Source: Terasakiella magnetica (GTDB taxonomy: Bacteria; Pseudomonadota; Alphaproteobacteria; Rhodospirillales; Magnetospirillaceae). From it: a stretch of DNA of 64,000 nt. Below the pieces are notes generated by a model. That model was not told the origin of the DNA. It did no database searches and saw only the letters and a list, made by a program, of their open reading frames with translations. Below, one piece after another: positions 36,309 through 48,011 of the stretch. A program made the position numbers and the translations under genes. The DNA lies in the NCBI GenBank assembly GCA_902729415.1, contig CACVCF010000223.1:186001-250000 (forward strand), written 5' to 3'. Numbering within the stretch: the stretch's first letter is position 1; the number at the start of each line of letters is the position of its first letter.

Positions 36309-36917
36309 ATGACGCAAGCGCTGAAGGATCTGGGCGAGTATATCGCCTCTGCCCTGCCCCAGGACGTGCTGAAGACCGAGGTCAATCGCTGCGGCGAGTT
36401 GAGCCTTGAGGTTCGCATCTCCTCCATCGTGAAGGTTCTGACCTTCCTTCGTGACGATTCCGGCTGCCTGTTCAAGCAGCTGGTGGACGTGTGCGGCGTG
36501 GATTGGCCGGGGCGCGAACAGCGCTTCGACGTGGTCTATCACCTGTTGTCCATGAAGCATAACCAGCGGGTGCGGGTGAAGGTCGCCACCGACGAGGAGA
36601 CACCCGTCGCCTCGGTGACCGGCGTGTTCAATTCCGCCAACTGGTTCGAGCGCGAAGTGTGGGACATGTACGGCGTCTTGTTCGCCGATCATCCCGACCT
36701 GCGCCGCATCCTCACCGATTACGGCTTCGATGGCCATCCGCTCCGGAAGGACTTCCCGCTCACCGGGTATGTGGAAATGCGCTACGACGACGAGCAAAAG
36801 CGGGTGGTCTACGAGCCGGTGAAGCTCACCCAGGACTTCCGCAGCTTCGATTTCCTGTCACCGTGGGAGGGTCCGGGCCTTCTTCCGGGCGACGAAAAGG
36901 CTGAGGGGAACGCTTGA
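36309..36917 (+). CDS. nuoC: NADH-quinone oxidoreductase subunit C
   Basis: 202 residues, 25 bases after nuoB. 30-kDa subunit signature ERE.WDMYG...[22 protein letters not shown]. Separate from nuoD, unlike the fused NuoCD of enterics. Part of the quinone-facing arm. Confidence 0.97.
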   Translation: MTQALKDLGEYIASALPQDVLKTEVNRCGELSLEVRISSIVKVLTFLRDDSGCLFKQLVDVCGVDWPGREQRFDVVYHLLSMKHNQRVRVKVATDEETPVASVTGVFNSANWFEREVWDMYGVLFADHPDLRRILTDYGFDGHPLRKDFPLTGYVEMRYDDEQKRVVYEPVKLTQDFRSFDFLSPWEGPGLLPGDEKAEGNA

Positions 36918-36918
36918 G

Positions 36919-38097
36919 ATGGCCGAATCCCAGATCCAGAACTACACCATCAATTTCGGTCCCCAGCATCCGGCCGCGCACGGTGTGCTGCGCCTGATCC
37001 TGGAGATGTCGGGCGAAGTGGTTGACCGGGCCGATCCCCATATCGGTCTGCTGCACCGCGGCACCGAGAAGCTGATCGAGCACAAGACCTACGTCCAGGC
37101 GGTGCCTTACTTCGACCGTCTCGACTATGTCGGCACCATGAACCAGGAGCATGCCTTCGTGCTGGCCACGGAGAAGCTGCTGGGCATCGAGCTGCCGGTG
37201 CGCGCCAAGTATATCCGTACGCTGTATAGCGAGATCGGCCGTATCCTCAACCATCTGCTCAACGTCACCGCCTTCATCTTCGACGTGGGCGGCATGACTC
37301 CGCTGCTCTACGGCTTTGAAGAGCGCGAGAAGCTGATGGAGTTCTACGAGCGCGCCTGTGGCGCCCGTCTGCACGCCAATTACTTCCGTCCGGGTGGCGT
37401 TTCCGCCGATCTGCCTGCCGGTCTGCTCGAAGACATCGCCGCGTGGTGCGAGACCTTCCCCGCGGTACTGGACGACATCGAGACCCTGGCGACCGAAAAC
37501 CGCATCTTCAAGCAGCGCGTGGTCGATATCGGCACCGTGACGGCGGAGCAGGCGCTGGATTGGGGCTTTACCGGCCCGAACCTGCGGGCCTCGGGCATCG
37601 CCTGGGATCTACGCAAGGCTCAGCCCTACGAAGTCTATGACGAACTGGATTTCGACATTCCGGTGGGCAAGCACGGTGACGGCTATGACCGCTATCTGGT
37701 GCGCGTGCTGGAAATGCGCGAAAGCGTCAAGATCATGAAGCAGTGCATCGCCAAGATGCCCGGTGGTCCGGTCAAGGTGCAAGATTACAAGATCACGCCG
37801 CCGCCGCGCGCCGAGATGAAGCGCTCGATGGAATCGCTGATCCATCACTTCAAGCTGTTCACCGAGGGCTTCCACGTTCCGGCGGGCGAGACCTATACCG
37901 CCATCGAGGCTCCCAAGGGCGAGTTCGCCGTCTATCTGATCTCCGACGGCACCGGCAAGCCCTATCGCTGCAAGATCCGGCCGCCGGGATATGTCCACCT
38001 CCAGGCTCTCGACATGATGTCCAAGGGACATATGCTGGCCGACGTGGTCTCCAATATCGGCTCCATTGACATTGTTTTCGGCGAGATTGACCGATGA
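36919..38097 (+). CDS. nuoD: NADH-quinone oxidoreductase subunit D
   Basis: 392 residues. 49-kDa subunit with the start [14 protein letters not shown] (quinone-site His and loop), HRGTEKLIE, and a C-terminal DIVFGEIDR. Forms the quinone cavity with NuoB. Overlaps nuoE by four bases. Confidence 0.98.
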   Translation: MAESQIQNYTINFGPQHPAAHGVLRLILEMSGEVVDRADPHIGLLHRGTEKLIEHKTYVQAVPYFDRLDYVGTMNQEHAFVLATEKLLGIELPVRAKYIRTLYSEIGRILNHLLNVTAFIFDVGGMTPLLYGFEEREKLMEFYERACGARLHANYFRPGGVSADLPAGLLEDIAAWCETFPAVLDDIETLATENRIFKQRVVDIGTVTAEQALDWGFTGPNLRASGIAWDLRKAQPYEVYDELDFDIPVGKHGDGYDRYLVRVLEMRESVKIMKQCIAKMPGGPVKVQDYKITPPPRAEMKRSMESLIHHFKLFTEGFHVPAGETYTAIEAPKGEFAVYLISDGTGKPYRCKIRPPGYVHLQALDMMSKGHMLADVVSNIGSIDIVFGEIDR

Positions 38098-38702
38098 GCT
38101 CCAACAGTCACGAACCCGAAAGCTTCGCGTTCAACGCGGAGATGCTGGAAAAGGCCAAGGGCTATATCGCCCGCTATCCCGCCGGTCGTCAGCAAAGCGC
38201 GGTGATGCCGCTGTTGGACCTGGCCCAGCGTCAGGAAGGCTGGGTCAGCCGCGCCGCCATGGAAGTCATCGCCGAGATGCTGGACATGGCCCCCATCCGG
38301 GTAGAGGAGGTGGCGACCTTCTACACCATGTACAACCGCAAGCCGGTGGGCAAATTCCATGTCCAGGTCTGCACCAATCTGCCTTGCATGCTGCGCGGTT
38401 CCGACGATGTGGTCGCCGCCGCCAAGGCCGCGCTGGGTGTGGGCTTCGGCGAGATGACCAGCGACGGGCTTTTCACCTTGTCCGAGGTCGAATGCCTGGG
38501 CGCCTGCGTCAACGCCCCCATGATGCAGATCAACGACGACTATTATGAGGATTTGGATGCCGGCAGCACCAAGACGGTGCTGGACGCGCTCAAGCGCGGC
38601 GAGACCCCCAAGCCGGGTCCGCAGAATGGCCGCCAGTTCTCGTGTGCGGCGGGTGGCCCCTCCACCCTCACCGAGCTCACCTTCCAGACGGAGAAGGCCT
38701 GA
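38094..38702 (+). CDS. nuoE: NADH-quinone oxidoreductase subunit E
   Basis: 202 residues. 24-kDa thioredoxin-like subunit with 2Fe-2S ligands C-x4-C (CTNLPC) and ECLGAC. The C-terminal about 40 residues extend past the core. Overlaps nuoF by one base (TGATG). Confidence 0.97.
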   Translation: MSSNSHEPESFAFNAEMLEKAKGYIARYPAGRQQSAVMPLLDLAQRQEGWVSRAAMEVIAEMLDMAPIRVEEVATFYTMYNRKPVGKFHVQVCTNLPCMLRGSDDVVAAAKAALGVGFGEMTSDGLFTLSEVECLGACVNAPMMQINDDYYEDLDAGSTKTVLDALKRGETPKPGPQNGRQFSCAAGGPSTLTELTFQTEKA

Positions 38703-39985
38703 TGCTGCGCGACTCGGATAGGATCTTCACCAATCTCTACGGCCTTCACGACTGGCGTTTGGCCGGGGCGCGGGCGCGGGGCGACTGGAACGGCACCAAG
38801 GAGCTTTTGGCCAAGGGCCGCGACTGGATCATCGACGAGATGAAGAATTCGGGCTTGCGCGGCCGTGGCGGCGCGGGCTTCCCCACCGGCGTCAAGTGGT
38901 CGTTCATGCCCAAGACCGAAGGGCCGCGTCCGCATTATCTGGTGGTCAACGCCGACGAAGGCGAGCCGGGTACCTGCAAGGACCGCGAGATGATGCGGTT
39001 CGACCCGCATAAGCTGGTCGAGGGCTGTCTGATCGCCGGTTTCGCCATCGGCGCCCATACCGGCTACATCTATATCCGCGGTGAGTTCATCCGCGAAGCC
39101 CAGCACCTGGAATTCGCCATCGAAGAGGCGCGCGCCGCCGGTCTGATCGGCAAGAACGCCTGCGGTTCGGGCTGGGATTTCGACGTCCACGTCCATCGCG
39201 GCGCCGGGGCTTACATCTGCGGCGAGGAATCGGCGCTGATCGAGAGCCTGGAAGGCAAGAAGGGCCAGCCCCGCCTCAAGCCGCCATTCCCCGCCGGTGT
39301 CGGCCTTTACGGCTGCCCCACAACGGTTAACAATGTGGAATCCATTGCGGTGGCGCCGACCATTCTGCGGCGTGGCGCCTCGTGGTTCTCGGGTCTCGGC
39401 AAGCCCAACAACACCGGCACCAAGGTGTTTTGCATCTCCGGCCACGTGAATAAGCCATGTAACGTGGAAGAGGAGATGGGTATTCCGCTGAAGGAACTGA
39501 TCGAGAAGCATGCCGGTGGTGTGCGTGGCGGCTGGGACAACCTGCTGGCCATCATTCCCGGCGGCTCTTCGGTGCCGATGCTGAACAAGGCCCAGTGCGA
39601 AGACGTCACCATGGATTTCGACGCCTTGCGCGCCATGCGCTCGGGCCTTGGCACTGCCGCGGTGATCGTCATGGACAGGTCCACCGATCTGGTCCGCGGC
39701 ATCGCGCGTCTGTCCAAGTTCTACTGGCACGAAAGCTGCGGCCAGTGCACGCCGTGCCGTGAAGGCACCGGTTGGATGGCCCGCATGATGCAGCGCATGG
39801 TCACCGGCGACGCCGAACTGTCGGAAATCGACCTGCTGGAAGAGGTTACCCGCCAGGTCGAGGGCCATACCATTTGCGCCCTGGGTGACGCGGCCGCGTG
39901 GCCGATCCAGGGTCTGATCCGCACCTTCCGTCCCGAGCTTGAGCGCCGCATCAAAGAGCGCCAAGACAAGACCCAAGCGGCCTGA
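38702..39985 (+). CDS. nuoF: NADH-quinone oxidoreductase subunit F
   Basis: 427 residues from the ATG at 38702. FMN/NADH site [13 protein letters not shown] near residue 57, the [14 protein letters not shown] stretch, and 4Fe-4S motif [12 protein letters not shown] near residue 350. Accepts electrons from NADH. Confidence 0.98.
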   Translation: MLRDSDRIFTNLYGLHDWRLAGARARGDWNGTKELLAKGRDWIIDEMKNSGLRGRGGAGFPTGVKWSFMPKTEGPRPHYLVVNADEGEPGTCKDREMMRFDPHKLVEGCLIAGFAIGAHTGYIYIRGEFIREAQHLEFAIEEARAAGLIGKNACGSGWDFDVHVHRGAGAYICGEESALIESLEGKKGQPRLKPPFPAGVGLYGCPTTVNNVESIAVAPTILRRGASWFSGLGKPNNTGTKVFCISGHVNKPCNVEEEMGIPLKELIEKHAGGVRGGWDNLLAIIPGGSSVPMLNKAQCEDVTMDFDALRAMRSGLGTAAVIVMDRSTDLVRGIARLSKFYWHESCGQCTPCREGTGWMARMMQRMVTGDAELSEIDLLEEVTRQVEGHTICALGDAAAWPIQGLIRTFRPELERRIKERQDKTQAA

Positions 39986-40002
39986 GAAGAGAGAAGACGG
40001 CA

Positions 40003-42072
40003 ATGCCCAAGCTGACGATCGACGGCAGGGAAATCGAAGTCGAGGCCGGGACCACCATTATCCAGGCGGCTGACCAGCTCGGTATCGAGATCCCGCGTTT
40101 TTGCTATCACGAACGACTGGCCATCGCCGGCAATTGCCGCATGTGTCTGGTCGAGGTGGAGAAGATGCCCAAGCCGGTGGCGTCTTGCGCCATGCCGGTG
40201 GGCGAGGGGATGGTGGTTAAGACCAACACCCCGGTCATCAAGAAGGCCCGCCAGAACGTGATGGAGTTCCTGCTGGTTAACCACCCGCTGGATTGCCCCA
40301 TCTGCGACCAGGGCGGCGAGTGCGATCTGCAGGATCAGGCCATGGCCTATGGCTCCGACCGCAGCCGCTGCCAGGAAGGCAAGCGCGCGGTGCCGGACAA
40401 GGATTACGGCCCACTGGTACAGACCTGGATGACCCGCTGCATCCAGTGCACCCGTTGTGTCCGCTTCATCTCCGAGATCGCCGGCACTCCGGTGCTGGGC
40501 GGCCTCGGCCGGGGTGAGCACATGGAGATCACCCGCTACGTCAACTCGGCGATTTCGTCAGAGCTGTCGGGCAACCTGATCGATCTGTGCCCGGTGGGCG
40601 CGCTCACCAACAAGCCCGCCTCCTACACCTACCGGTCGTGGGAGCTGAAGAAGACCGAGAGCATCGATGCCATGGATGCGCTTGGCGCCTCCATCCGCAT
40701 CGATACCCGCGGCAACGAAGTCATCCGCGTTCTGCCCCGCATCAACGAGGACGTGAACGAGGAATGGCTGTCGGACCGCTCGCGCTTTGCCATCGACGGG
40801 CTGAAGCGCCAGCGCCTCGACCGTCCCTATGTCCGCCGCGACGGCAAGTTGCAGCCCGCCAGCTGGGCCGAGGCCTTCGCCGCCATCGCCGCCAAGGTCA
40901 AGTCGGCCGGTTCCAAGATCGCGGCCATTGCCGGTGATCAGGCCGATGCCGAAGCCATGGTGGCTCTGAAGGATTTGGTGGAATCGCTGGGCTCGACCAG
41001 CCTGGATTGCCGCCAGGACGGCGCGGCCCTCGACCCCAAGGTGCGTGCCTCTTATCTGTTCAACAGCACGGCGGCCGGGATCGAGCAGGCCGACGCTCTG
41101 CTGCTGATCGGCACCAATCCCCGTAAGGAAGCTCCCGTTCTCAACGCCCGCATCCGCAAGCGCTGGCAGAAGGGCGGCTTCAAGGTGGCCCGCATCGGTC
41201 ACAAGTCCGATCTGACCTACAAGTACGAGCATCTGGGTGATCAGGCCTCGATTTTGAAGGATATCGCCGACGGCAAGCATCCTTTCTTCGAGGTGCTGAA
41301 GGCTGCGGCCAAGCCCGCGCTGATTATCGGCCAGGGCGCTCTGTCCCGTGAGGACGGCGCGGTTCTGCTGGGGTTGGCCCGCAAGCTGGCCGATGCCACC
41401 GGCATGGTGGTCGAGGGCTGGAACGGCTTCAATGTCTTGCAGACCGCCGCCGCCCGCGTCGGCGGTCTGGACCTGGGCTTCGTGCCCGGTGCCGGTGGTA
41501 AGGACACCGCCGGTATCGTCGCCGGTGCCGCCAAGGGTGAGATCGAGGTGGTGTTCCTGCTGGGCGCCGACGAAATCGACATGTCCGGTTTGGGCAAAGC
41601 CTTCGTGGTCTATCAGGGGTCTCACGGCGATGCCGGGGCGCACCGCGCCGATGTGGTGTTGCCGGGCGCCGCCTACACTGAAAAGAGCGCCACCTTCGTT
41701 AATCTCGAAGGCCGGGCGCAGCAGACCCGTCTGGCGGCATTCCCGCCGGGCGAGGCCAAGGAAGACTGGCGCGTCGTCCGCGCTCTGTCCGAGGCGCTGG
41801 GCAAGCCCTTGCCCTATGATTCGCTCAAGAGCGTGCGCGAGCGTCTGGTCAAGGCCAATCCGGTCTTCGCCGCCATCGGTGAGGTCAAAGCCGCCGCCTG
41901 GGGTTCCTTCGGGACCGAAGGCGCGGTGACGGACAAGGCCCTGGTCTCGCATATCGACAATTTCTACATGACCGACCCGATCAGCCGCGCCTCCAAGACC
42001 ATGGCGGAATGCACGGCCGCGTTCGGTGGCGGTTGCGGTTGCAACCACAAGAAGACGGGGACCCATGGTTGA
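40003..42072 (+). CDS. nuoG: NADH-quinone oxidoreductase subunit G
   Basis: 689 residues. N-terminal 2Fe-2S ferredoxin domain ([15 protein letters not shown]), a His-coordinated 4Fe-4S site, the [11 protein letters not shown] segment and CIQCTRC...CPVGAL, then a molybdopterin-oxidoreductase-like domain without cofactor. The tail ends in a Cys-rich [10 protein letters not shown]. Overlaps nuoH by eight bases. Confidence 0.98.
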   Translation: MPKLTIDGREIEVEAGTTIIQAADQLGIEIPRFCYHERLAIAGNCRMCLVEVEKMPKPVASCAMPVGEGMVVKTNTPVIKKARQNVMEFLLVNHPLDCPICDQGGECDLQDQAMAYGSDRSRCQEGKRAVPDKDYGPLVQTWMTRCIQCTRCVRFISEIAGTPVLGGLGRGEHMEITRYVNSAISSELSGNLIDLCPVGALTNKPASYTYRSWELKKTESIDAMDALGASIRIDTRGNEVIRVLPRINEDVNEEWLSDRSRFAIDGLKRQRLDRPYVRRDGKLQPASWAEAFAAIAAKVKSAGSKIAAIAGDQADAEAMVALKDLVESLGSTSLDCRQDGAALDPKVRASYLFNSTAAGIEQADALLLIGTNPRKEAPVLNARIRKRWQKGGFKVARIGHKSDLTYKYEHLGDQASILKDIADGKHPFFEVLKAAAKPALIIGQGALSREDGAVLLGLARKLADATGMVVEGWNGFNVLQTAAARVGGLDLGFVPGAGGKDTAGIVAGAAKGEIEVVFLLGADEIDMSGLGKAFVVYQGSHGDAGAHRADVVLPGAAYTEKSATFVNLEGRAQQTRLAAFPPGEAKEDWRVVRALSEALGKPLPYDSLKSVRERLVKANPVFAAIGEVKAAAWGSFGTEGAVTDKALVSHIDNFYMTDPISRASKTMAECTAAFGGGCGCNHKKTGTHG

Positions 42073-43093
42073 TCTTCTGGCCGGGCTGCTGCCCCCCTTC
42101 CTCTGGCGTCTGATCGTTATCGTCGTTCAGATCGTCGCCATCGTCCTGCCGCTGCTGATCGCCGTGGCTTACCTCACCTATGCCGAACGCAAGGTGATCG
42201 GCGCCATGCAGCTGCGAAAGGGCCCCAACGTGGTTGGGCCTCTGGGGCTGCTGCAACCCATGGCGGACGGTCTCAAGCTGTTCGTCAAGGAGACGGTGCT
42301 GCCCACCAGCGCCAACCGGGTGGTGTTTGTCGGCGCACCGATGCTCACCTTCTTCCTGGCTCTGGTGGCCTGGGCGGTGATTCCCTTCGACAAGGGCTGG
42401 GTGCTGGCCGATATCAATGTAGGTATCTTGTACCTGTTCGCCATCAGCTCGCTGGGCGTTTACGGCATCATCATGGCGGGTTGGGCGTCCAACTCCAAAT
42501 ACGCCTTTCTGGGCGGTCTCCGCTCGGCGGCGCAGATGGTGTCGTATGAAGTCTCCATCGGCTTCATCCTGATCTCGGTGCTGCTGTGCGTGGGGTCGCT
42601 GAACCTGTCGGATGTGGTGCTGGCGCAGAAGAAGATGTGGTTCTTCATCCCGCATCTGCCCATCTTCGTCTTGTTCGTGATCTCCGGCCTGGCCGAGACC
42701 AACCGCGCGCCCTTCGATCTGCCCGAGGCGGAAGCCGAACTGGTGGCCGGTTACAACGTCGAATACTCGGCCATGACCTTCGCCCTGTTCTTCCTGGGTG
42801 AATACGCCAACATGCTGATGATGGGGGCCATGACCTCCATCTTGTTCCTGGGCGGTTGGCTGCCTCCGTTTGACATCGCGCCGTTCAATCTTGTCCCCGG
42901 CATCCTTTGGTTCATCCTGAAGATCTGCCTGGTGATGTTCGTTTTCCTGTGGGTGCGTGCCACCTTCCCGCGCTATCGCTACGACCAGCTGATGCGTCTG
43001 GGTTGGAAGGTGTTCCTGCCGTTCTCGCTGTTCTGGTTGGTGCTGACCGCAAGCGTGTTGACCGCTTTCGGCTGGCTGCCGAACCAGGGATAG
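42065..43093 (+). CDS. nuoH: NADH-quinone oxidoreductase subunit H
   Basis: 342 residues from the ATG at 42065. About eight membrane helices; family signatures [17 protein letters not shown] and [22 protein letters not shown]. Links the quinone cavity to the proton channels. Confidence 0.98.
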   Translation: MVDLLAGLLPPFLWRLIVIVVQIVAIVLPLLIAVAYLTYAERKVIGAMQLRKGPNVVGPLGLLQPMADGLKLFVKETVLPTSANRVVFVGAPMLTFFLALVAWAVIPFDKGWVLADINVGILYLFAISSLGVYGIIMAGWASNSKYAFLGGLRSAAQMVSYEVSIGFILISVLLCVGSLNLSDVVLAQKKMWFFIPHLPIFVLFVISGLAETNRAPFDLPEAEAELVAGYNVEYSAMTFALFFLGEYANMLMMGAMTSILFLGGWLPPFDIAPFNLVPGILWFILKICLVMFVFLWVRATFPRYRYDQLMRLGWKVFLPFSLFWLVLTASVLTAFGWLPNQG

Positions 43094-43104
43094 GAGCCTG
43101 ACCG

Positions 43105-43593
43105 ATGTCGTTTTTCGACCGCACCGCGCGCGCATTTCTGTTGACCGAGCTTGTTCAGGGCTTGGCGCTGACCTTGCGCTATATGTTCAAGCCGGCTGTC
43201 ACCATCAACTACCCTTATGAGAAGGGGCCGCTCAGCCCCCGTTTCCGCGGCGAGCACGCTCTGCGTCGCTATGCCAACGGTGAGGAACGGTGTATCGCCT
43301 GCAAGCTGTGCGAGGCCATTTGCCCCGCCCAGGCCATCACCATCGAGCCCGAGCCCCGCCCCGACGGGTCGCGCCGGGCCCGGCGCTATGACCTCGACAT
43401 GACCAAGTGCATCTATTGCGGTTTGTGTCAGGAGGCCTGCCCGGTGGACGCCATCGTCGAGGGTCCGAATTTCGAGTACGCCACCGAAACGCGGGCGGAA
43501 CTCATGTACAACAAAGCCAAGTTGCTCGCCAACGGCGACCGCTGGGAGGCCGAGCTGGCCTTCCGCATCGCCGCCGACGCGCCGTACCGCTGA
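43105..43593 (+). CDS. nuoI: NADH-quinone oxidoreductase subunit I
   Basis: 162 residues. Two 4Fe-4S motifs, [12 protein letters not shown] and [12 protein letters not shown], for clusters N6a and N6b, and an N-terminal amphipathic helix as in the mitochondrial TYKY form. Confidence 0.98.
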   Translation: MSFFDRTARAFLLTELVQGLALTLRYMFKPAVTINYPYEKGPLSPRFRGEHALRRYANGEERCIACKLCEAICPAQAITIEPEPRPDGSRRARRYDLDMTKCIYCGLCQEACPVDAIVEGPNFEYATETRAELMYNKAKLLANGDRWEAELAFRIAADAPYR

Positions 43594-43607
43594 TAGGGGA
43601 CGCAGGC

Positions 43608-44216
43608 ATGTTCACGGCTCTGATCTTCTACATGTTCGCAGGGATAGCGGTGGCAAGCGGGGTGATGGTCATCTCGTCGCGCAACCCGGTCCATTCCGTT
43701 CTCTGGCTGATTTTGGCCTTCTTCAATGCCGCGGGGCTGTTCCTGCTGCTGGGGGCTGAATTCCTCGCCATGGTTCTGGTGGTGGTCTATGTCGGCGCGG
43801 TCGCGGTGCTGTTCTTGTTCGTCGTGATGATGCTCGACATCAATCTGGCGGAACTGCGGGAAGGCTTTCTGCAATATCTGCCCACCGGCGCGGTCATCGG
43901 TCTGGTGCTGCTGATCGAACTGGTCACCATGTTCGGCGGCTGGGCCTTCGCCCCCGACGTCGAGGCCATGATCAAGGCGCCGACGCCGACGCTGGATCAG
44001 GCCAGCAACACGGTGGCGCTGGGCAAGCTCATCTACACCAACTACGTCTATCTGTTTCAGGCCTCGGGTCTGGTGCTGCTGGTGGCCATGATCGGCACCA
44101 TCTTGCTGACCCACCGCCGCCGGACCGGCGTCAGGAAGCAGGTGGTCGCCGATCAAGTGGGCCGCTCGCGTGACTCGGTGGAAATGCGCAAGGTTCAGTC
44201 GGGGAGGGGCATCTGA
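43608..44216 (+). CDS. nuoJ: NADH-quinone oxidoreductase subunit J
   Basis: 202 residues from the ATG at 43608. Five membrane helices, with the pi-bulge helix segment [19 protein letters not shown]. One-base overlap with nuoK. Confidence 0.97.
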   Translation: MFTALIFYMFAGIAVASGVMVISSRNPVHSVLWLILAFFNAAGLFLLLGAEFLAMVLVVVYVGAVAVLFLFVVMMLDINLAELREGFLQYLPTGAVIGLVLLIELVTMFGGWAFAPDVEAMIKAPTPTLDQASNTVALGKLIYTNYVYLFQASGLVLLVAMIGTILLTHRRRTGVRKQVVADQVGRSRDSVEMRKVQSGRGI

Positions 44217-44527
44217 TGTTCGAGATCGGTCTGTCCCACTACCTGACGGTGGCGGCGATCCTGTTCACACTGGGCGTGTTCGGGATCTTCCTGAACCGCA
44301 AGAACGTCATCGTCATCATGATGTCCATCGAACTGATGCTGTTGGCGGTGAACATCAATTTCGTGGCGTTCTCGTCCTATCTGAACGATCTGGTGGGCCA
44401 AGTGTTCGCCATGTTCATCCTCACCGTGGCCGCGGCGGAAGCCGCCATCGGCCTCGCCATCGTCGTCGTCTTCTTCCGTAACCGCGGCACCATCGCGGTG
44501 GAAGAAATCAGCCAGCTCAAGGGGTAG
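44216..44527 (+). CDS. nuoK: NADH-quinone oxidoreductase subunit K
   Basis: 103 residues, three membrane helices. The two conserved Glu of helices 2 and 3 are in [11 protein letters not shown] and [10 protein letters not shown]. Antiporter-like ND4L homologue. Confidence 0.97.
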   Translation: MFEIGLSHYLTVAAILFTLGVFGIFLNRKNVIVIMMSIELMLLAVNINFVAFSSYLNDLVGQVFAMFILTVAAAEAAIGLAIVVVFFRNRGTIAVEEISQLKG

Positions 44528-44533
44528 AAGCGG

Positions 44534-46465
44534 ATGATCTACGTCGCTACCGTTTTCCTGCCGCTGCTGGGCGCGATCGTCGCGGGCCTGTTCGGCCGCT
44601 TCATCGGCGACCGCGGGGCGCAGATCGTCACCTGCGGTTTTCTGATCGCGTCGGCCGTGATGGCGGGCATGGTATTCTTCAAGGTGGCGCTCGGCGGCCA
44701 TCCCGAGACCGTGCTGATCGCCGATTGGATCCAGTCGGGTACCGTCAACGTTGCTTGGTCACTGAAGATCGATACCCTTACCGCCGTCATGCTGGTGGTG
44801 GTGACCTGGGTGTCGGCCGCCGTGCACGTCTACTCGGTCGGCTATATGAGCCACGATCCGTCGATCTGGCGCTTTCAGAGCTATCTGTCGCTGTTCACCT
44901 TCGCCATGCTGATGCTGGTGACCTCTGACAATCTGGTGCAGATGTTCTTCGGCTGGGAAGGCGTCGGTGTCGCCTCCTACCTGCTGATCGGCTTCTGGTA
45001 CGAGAAGCCCTCGGCCTCGGCCGCCGCCATCAAGGCCTTCGTAGTCAACCGCGTCGGCGATTTCGGCTTTGCGCTCGGCATCTTCGGCGTCTACTTCCTG
45101 TTCGGTTCGGTCGGCTTCGACGCCATCTTCGCCGCCGCCCCGGAAAAGGCCAATGCCCAGGTGGTGTTCTTCGGCACCCAGTGGCACGCCATCACCATCT
45201 GCTGCCTGCTGCTGTTCGTGGGCGCCATGGGCAAGTCGGCCCAGCTGGGTCTGCACACCTGGCTGCCCGACGCCATGGAAGGCCCGACGCCGGTCTCCGC
45301 CCTGATCCACGCCGCCACCATGGTGACTGCTGGTGTGTTCATGGTGGCGCGCATGAGCCCGCTGTTCGAGTTCTCCGACACCGCGCTGACCGTAGTGACG
45401 CTGGTCGGCGCCGCCACCGCCATCTTCGCGGCGACGGTGGGCTGTGTGCAGAACGACATCAAGCGGGTGATCGCCTATTCCACCTGCTCGCAGTTGGGCT
45501 ACATGTTCTTCGCCATCGGCGTGTCGGCCTATCAGGCTGCCATCTTCCACCTGCTGACCCATGCCTTCTTCAAGGCCCTCTTGTTCCTGGGCGCCGGTTC
45601 GGTGATTCACGCCATGAGTGACGAGCAGGACATCCGCAAGATGGGCGGTATCTGGAAGCACGTGAAGGTGACCTGGATTCTGATGTGGATCGGCTCGCTG
45701 GCCCTGGCCGGTATCCCGTTCTTCGCCGGATACTATTCCAAGGACACCATCTTGGAAGCGGCCTGGGGTTCGCATACCGCCGTGGGACAGATCGCCTACT
45801 GGCTGGGCGTAACCGCCGCCTTCCTGACCGCGTTCTATTCCTGGCGTCTGCTGCTGCTGACCTTCCACGGCCGTCCGCGCGCCGACGAGCATGTCATGGC
45901 CCATGTCCATGAGAGCCCGGCGGTGATGCTGATCCCGTTGCTGTTCCTGGCTGCCGGCGCCTTGTTTTCGGGGTATCTCGGCTACGAATATTTCGTCGGC
46001 CATGCCAACCATGCCTTCTGGGGTCATTCGATCCTGACCACCGAGGCGCATCCGTCTTTGGAAAATGCTCACCATGTGCCGCAATGGGTGGCTTTGCTTC
46101 CCACGGTGGTGGCGGTGTCGGGTATCGCCCTGGCCTATCTGTTCTATGCCTTCGCGCCCGGCCTGCCGGTGGCGCTGGCCAACACTTTCCAGGGTGTTTA
46201 CCGGTTCGTGCTCAATAAGTGGTATTTCGACGAGCTGTACGACCTTTTGTTCGTGAAGCCCGCCTTCAAGCTTGGCCGCGGTCTGTGGCAGGGCGGCGAC
46301 GGCGCGCTGATCGACGGAGTCGGTCCGGACGGCGTGGCCGCGGCGACCCGTGGGATCGCCCGGAAAGTGGCGGGTGCCCAGAGCGGTTACCTCTACCACT
46401 ACGCCTTCGCCATGCTGATCGGTGTGGCGGTGTTCGTCACCTGGTACATCTTCAACGCGCGCTGA
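44534..46465 (+). CDS. nuoL: NADH-quinone oxidoreductase subunit L
   Basis: 643 residues. Antiporter-like subunit with GWEGVGVASYLLIGFW, the LHTWLPDAMEGPTPVSALIHAATMV core and a long C-terminal lateral helix. Confidence 0.98.
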   Translation: MIYVATVFLPLLGAIVAGLFGRFIGDRGAQIVTCGFLIASAVMAGMVFFKVALGGHPETVLIADWIQSGTVNVAWSLKIDTLTAVMLVVVTWVSAAVHVYSVGYMSHDPSIWRFQSYLSLFTFAMLMLVTSDNLVQMFFGWEGVGVASYLLIGFWYEKPSASAAAIKAFVVNRVGDFGFALGIFGVYFLFGSVGFDAIFAAAPEKANAQVVFFGTQWHAITICCLLLFVGAMGKSAQLGLHTWLPDAMEGPTPVSALIHAATMVTAGVFMVARMSPLFEFSDTALTVVTLVGAATAIFAATVGCVQNDIKRVIAYSTCSQLGYMFFAIGVSAYQAAIFHLLTHAFFKALLFLGAGSVIHAMSDEQDIRKMGGIWKHVKVTWILMWIGSLALAGIPFFAGYYSKDTILEAAWGSHTAVGQIAYWLGVTAAFLTAFYSWRLLLLTFHGRPRADEHVMAHVHESPAVMLIPLLFLAAGALFSGYLGYEYFVGHANHAFWGHSILTTEAHPSLENAHHVPQWVALLPTVVAVSGIALAYLFYAFAPGLPVALANTFQGVYRFVLNKWYFDELYDLLFVKPAFKLGRGLWQGGDGALIDGVGPDGVAAATRGIARKVAGAQSGYLYHYAFAMLIGVAVFVTWYIFNAR

Positions 46466-46483
46466 CGACGAGGAAGACGTCAA

Positions 46484-47998
46484 ATGAACGACTGGCCCCT
46501 TCTCTCGCTGACGACGTTTCTGCCGCTGCTCGGCGCGTTGTTCATCCTCACCATCCGCGGCGAGTCCGAGGTGGTGACGAGGAACGCCCGCAGTGTAGCG
46601 CTGCTGACCTCGCTGGCGACTTTCGTTGTTTCGCTGTTTATCGCGGTGAAGTTCAACGGTGCATCCGCCGACTTCCAATTCAAGGAATCGGCCACCTGGT
46701 TTCCCGGCACCACCATCACCTATGCGATGGGTGTCGACGGTATCTCCATGTGGTTCGTGCTGCTGTCCACCTTCCTGACCCCCATCTGCATCCTGTCGTC
46801 CTTCGGCAGCGTGACGACCCGGGTCAAGGAATACATGGTCGCCTTCCTGATCCTGGAAACCCTGATGGTGGGCATGTTCTGTGCCCTCGACATGGTGCTG
46901 TTCTACATCTTCTTCGAAGGTGTGCTGCTGCCCATGTTCATCATCATCGGTGTCTGGGGCGGCAAGCGCCGGGTGTATGCGGCCTTCAAGCTGTTTCTCT
47001 ACACCCTGCTGGGGTCGGTGCTGATGCTGCTGGCCATGATGGCCATGTATTTCGAGGCCCACACCACCGACATTCCCTCGCTGATGGCTCATTCCTTCCC
47101 GGTGACAATGCAGTTGTGGCTGTGGCTGGCCTTCTTCGCCTCCTTCGCGGTCAAGGTGCCCATGTGGCCGGTCCACACTTGGTTGCCCGACGCCCACGTC
47201 GAGGCGCCGACTGCGGGTTCAGTGATCCTGGCCGGTGTGCTGCTGAAGATGGGTGCCTATGGCTTCCTGCGCTTCTCGGTGCCGATGCTGCCGGACGCCT
47301 CCATCACCTTCACGCCGCTGATCTACACCTTATCCATTGTCGCGGTGGTCTATACCTCGCTGGTGGCCCTGGTGCAGGAGGACATGAAGAAGCTGATCGC
47401 TTATAGCTCGGTGGCCCATATGGGGTACGTGACCATCGGCATCTTCTCCATGACCACCCAGGGCGTCGAGGGTGCTATCTTCCAGATGCTGTCCCACGGC
47501 GTGGTATCGGGAGCCCTGTTCCTGTGCGTCGGCGTCATTTATGACCGCATGCATACCCGTGAGATCACCCGTTACGGCGGTCTTGCCACCCGGATGCCGA
47601 TTTATGCCGCGGTGTTCATGCTGTTCACCATGGCGTCGGTGGGCTTGCCGGGGACGTCCGGTTTCGTGGGCGAGTTCCTGGTGCTGCTGGGCGTGTTTCA
47701 GGTTAATTCCTGGGTGTCGTTCTTTGCCGCCTCCGGTCTGGTGCTGGGCGCCGCCTATATGCTGTATCTCTATCGTCGCGTGGTGTTCGGCCGCATGGTC
47801 AACGAGGATCTCAAGACCATCCTCGACATGAACATGCGGGAAGTAATGGTGTTCGCGCCGCTGATCCTGATCGTGATCTGGATGGGCGTCGCCCCCAACA
47901 CCTTCCTTGAGCCGATCCACGCGTCGGTTGCCAAGATGATCGATCATTACGAGCTGGCCCGGGCTGCCCATGACGGCCTTTCGGTAGCGGCACGCTGA
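46484..47998 (+). CDS. nuoM: NADH-quinone oxidoreductase subunit M
   Basis: 504 residues. Antiporter-like subunit with [35 protein letters not shown] and the [11 protein letters not shown] helix. 18 bases after nuoL. Confidence 0.98.
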   Translation: MNDWPLLSLTTFLPLLGALFILTIRGESEVVTRNARSVALLTSLATFVVSLFIAVKFNGASADFQFKESATWFPGTTITYAMGVDGISMWFVLLSTFLTPICILSSFGSVTTRVKEYMVAFLILETLMVGMFCALDMVLFYIFFEGVLLPMFIIIGVWGGKRRVYAAFKLFLYTLLGSVLMLLAMMAMYFEAHTTDIPSLMAHSFPVTMQLWLWLAFFASFAVKVPMWPVHTWLPDAHVEAPTAGSVILAGVLLKMGAYGFLRFSVPMLPDASITFTPLIYTLSIVAVVYTSLVALVQEDMKKLIAYSSVAHMGYVTIGIFSMTTQGVEGAIFQMLSHGVVSGALFLCVGVIYDRMHTREITRYGGLATRMPIYAAVFMLFTMASVGLPGTSGFVGEFLVLLGVFQVNSWVSFFAASGLVLGAAYMLYLYRRVVFGRMVNEDLKTILDMNMREVMVFAPLILIVIWMGVAPNTFLEPIHASVAKMIDHYELARAAHDGLSVAAR

Positions 47999-48011
47999 GG
48001 GAGAACCTGAC

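Noticed and set aside
44759..47197. 812-residue open frame on the minus strand over nuoL and nuoM
   Set aside because: It is a GC-driven shadow of two certain membrane-protein genes; its product is His/Gln/Gly-rich with no domain.
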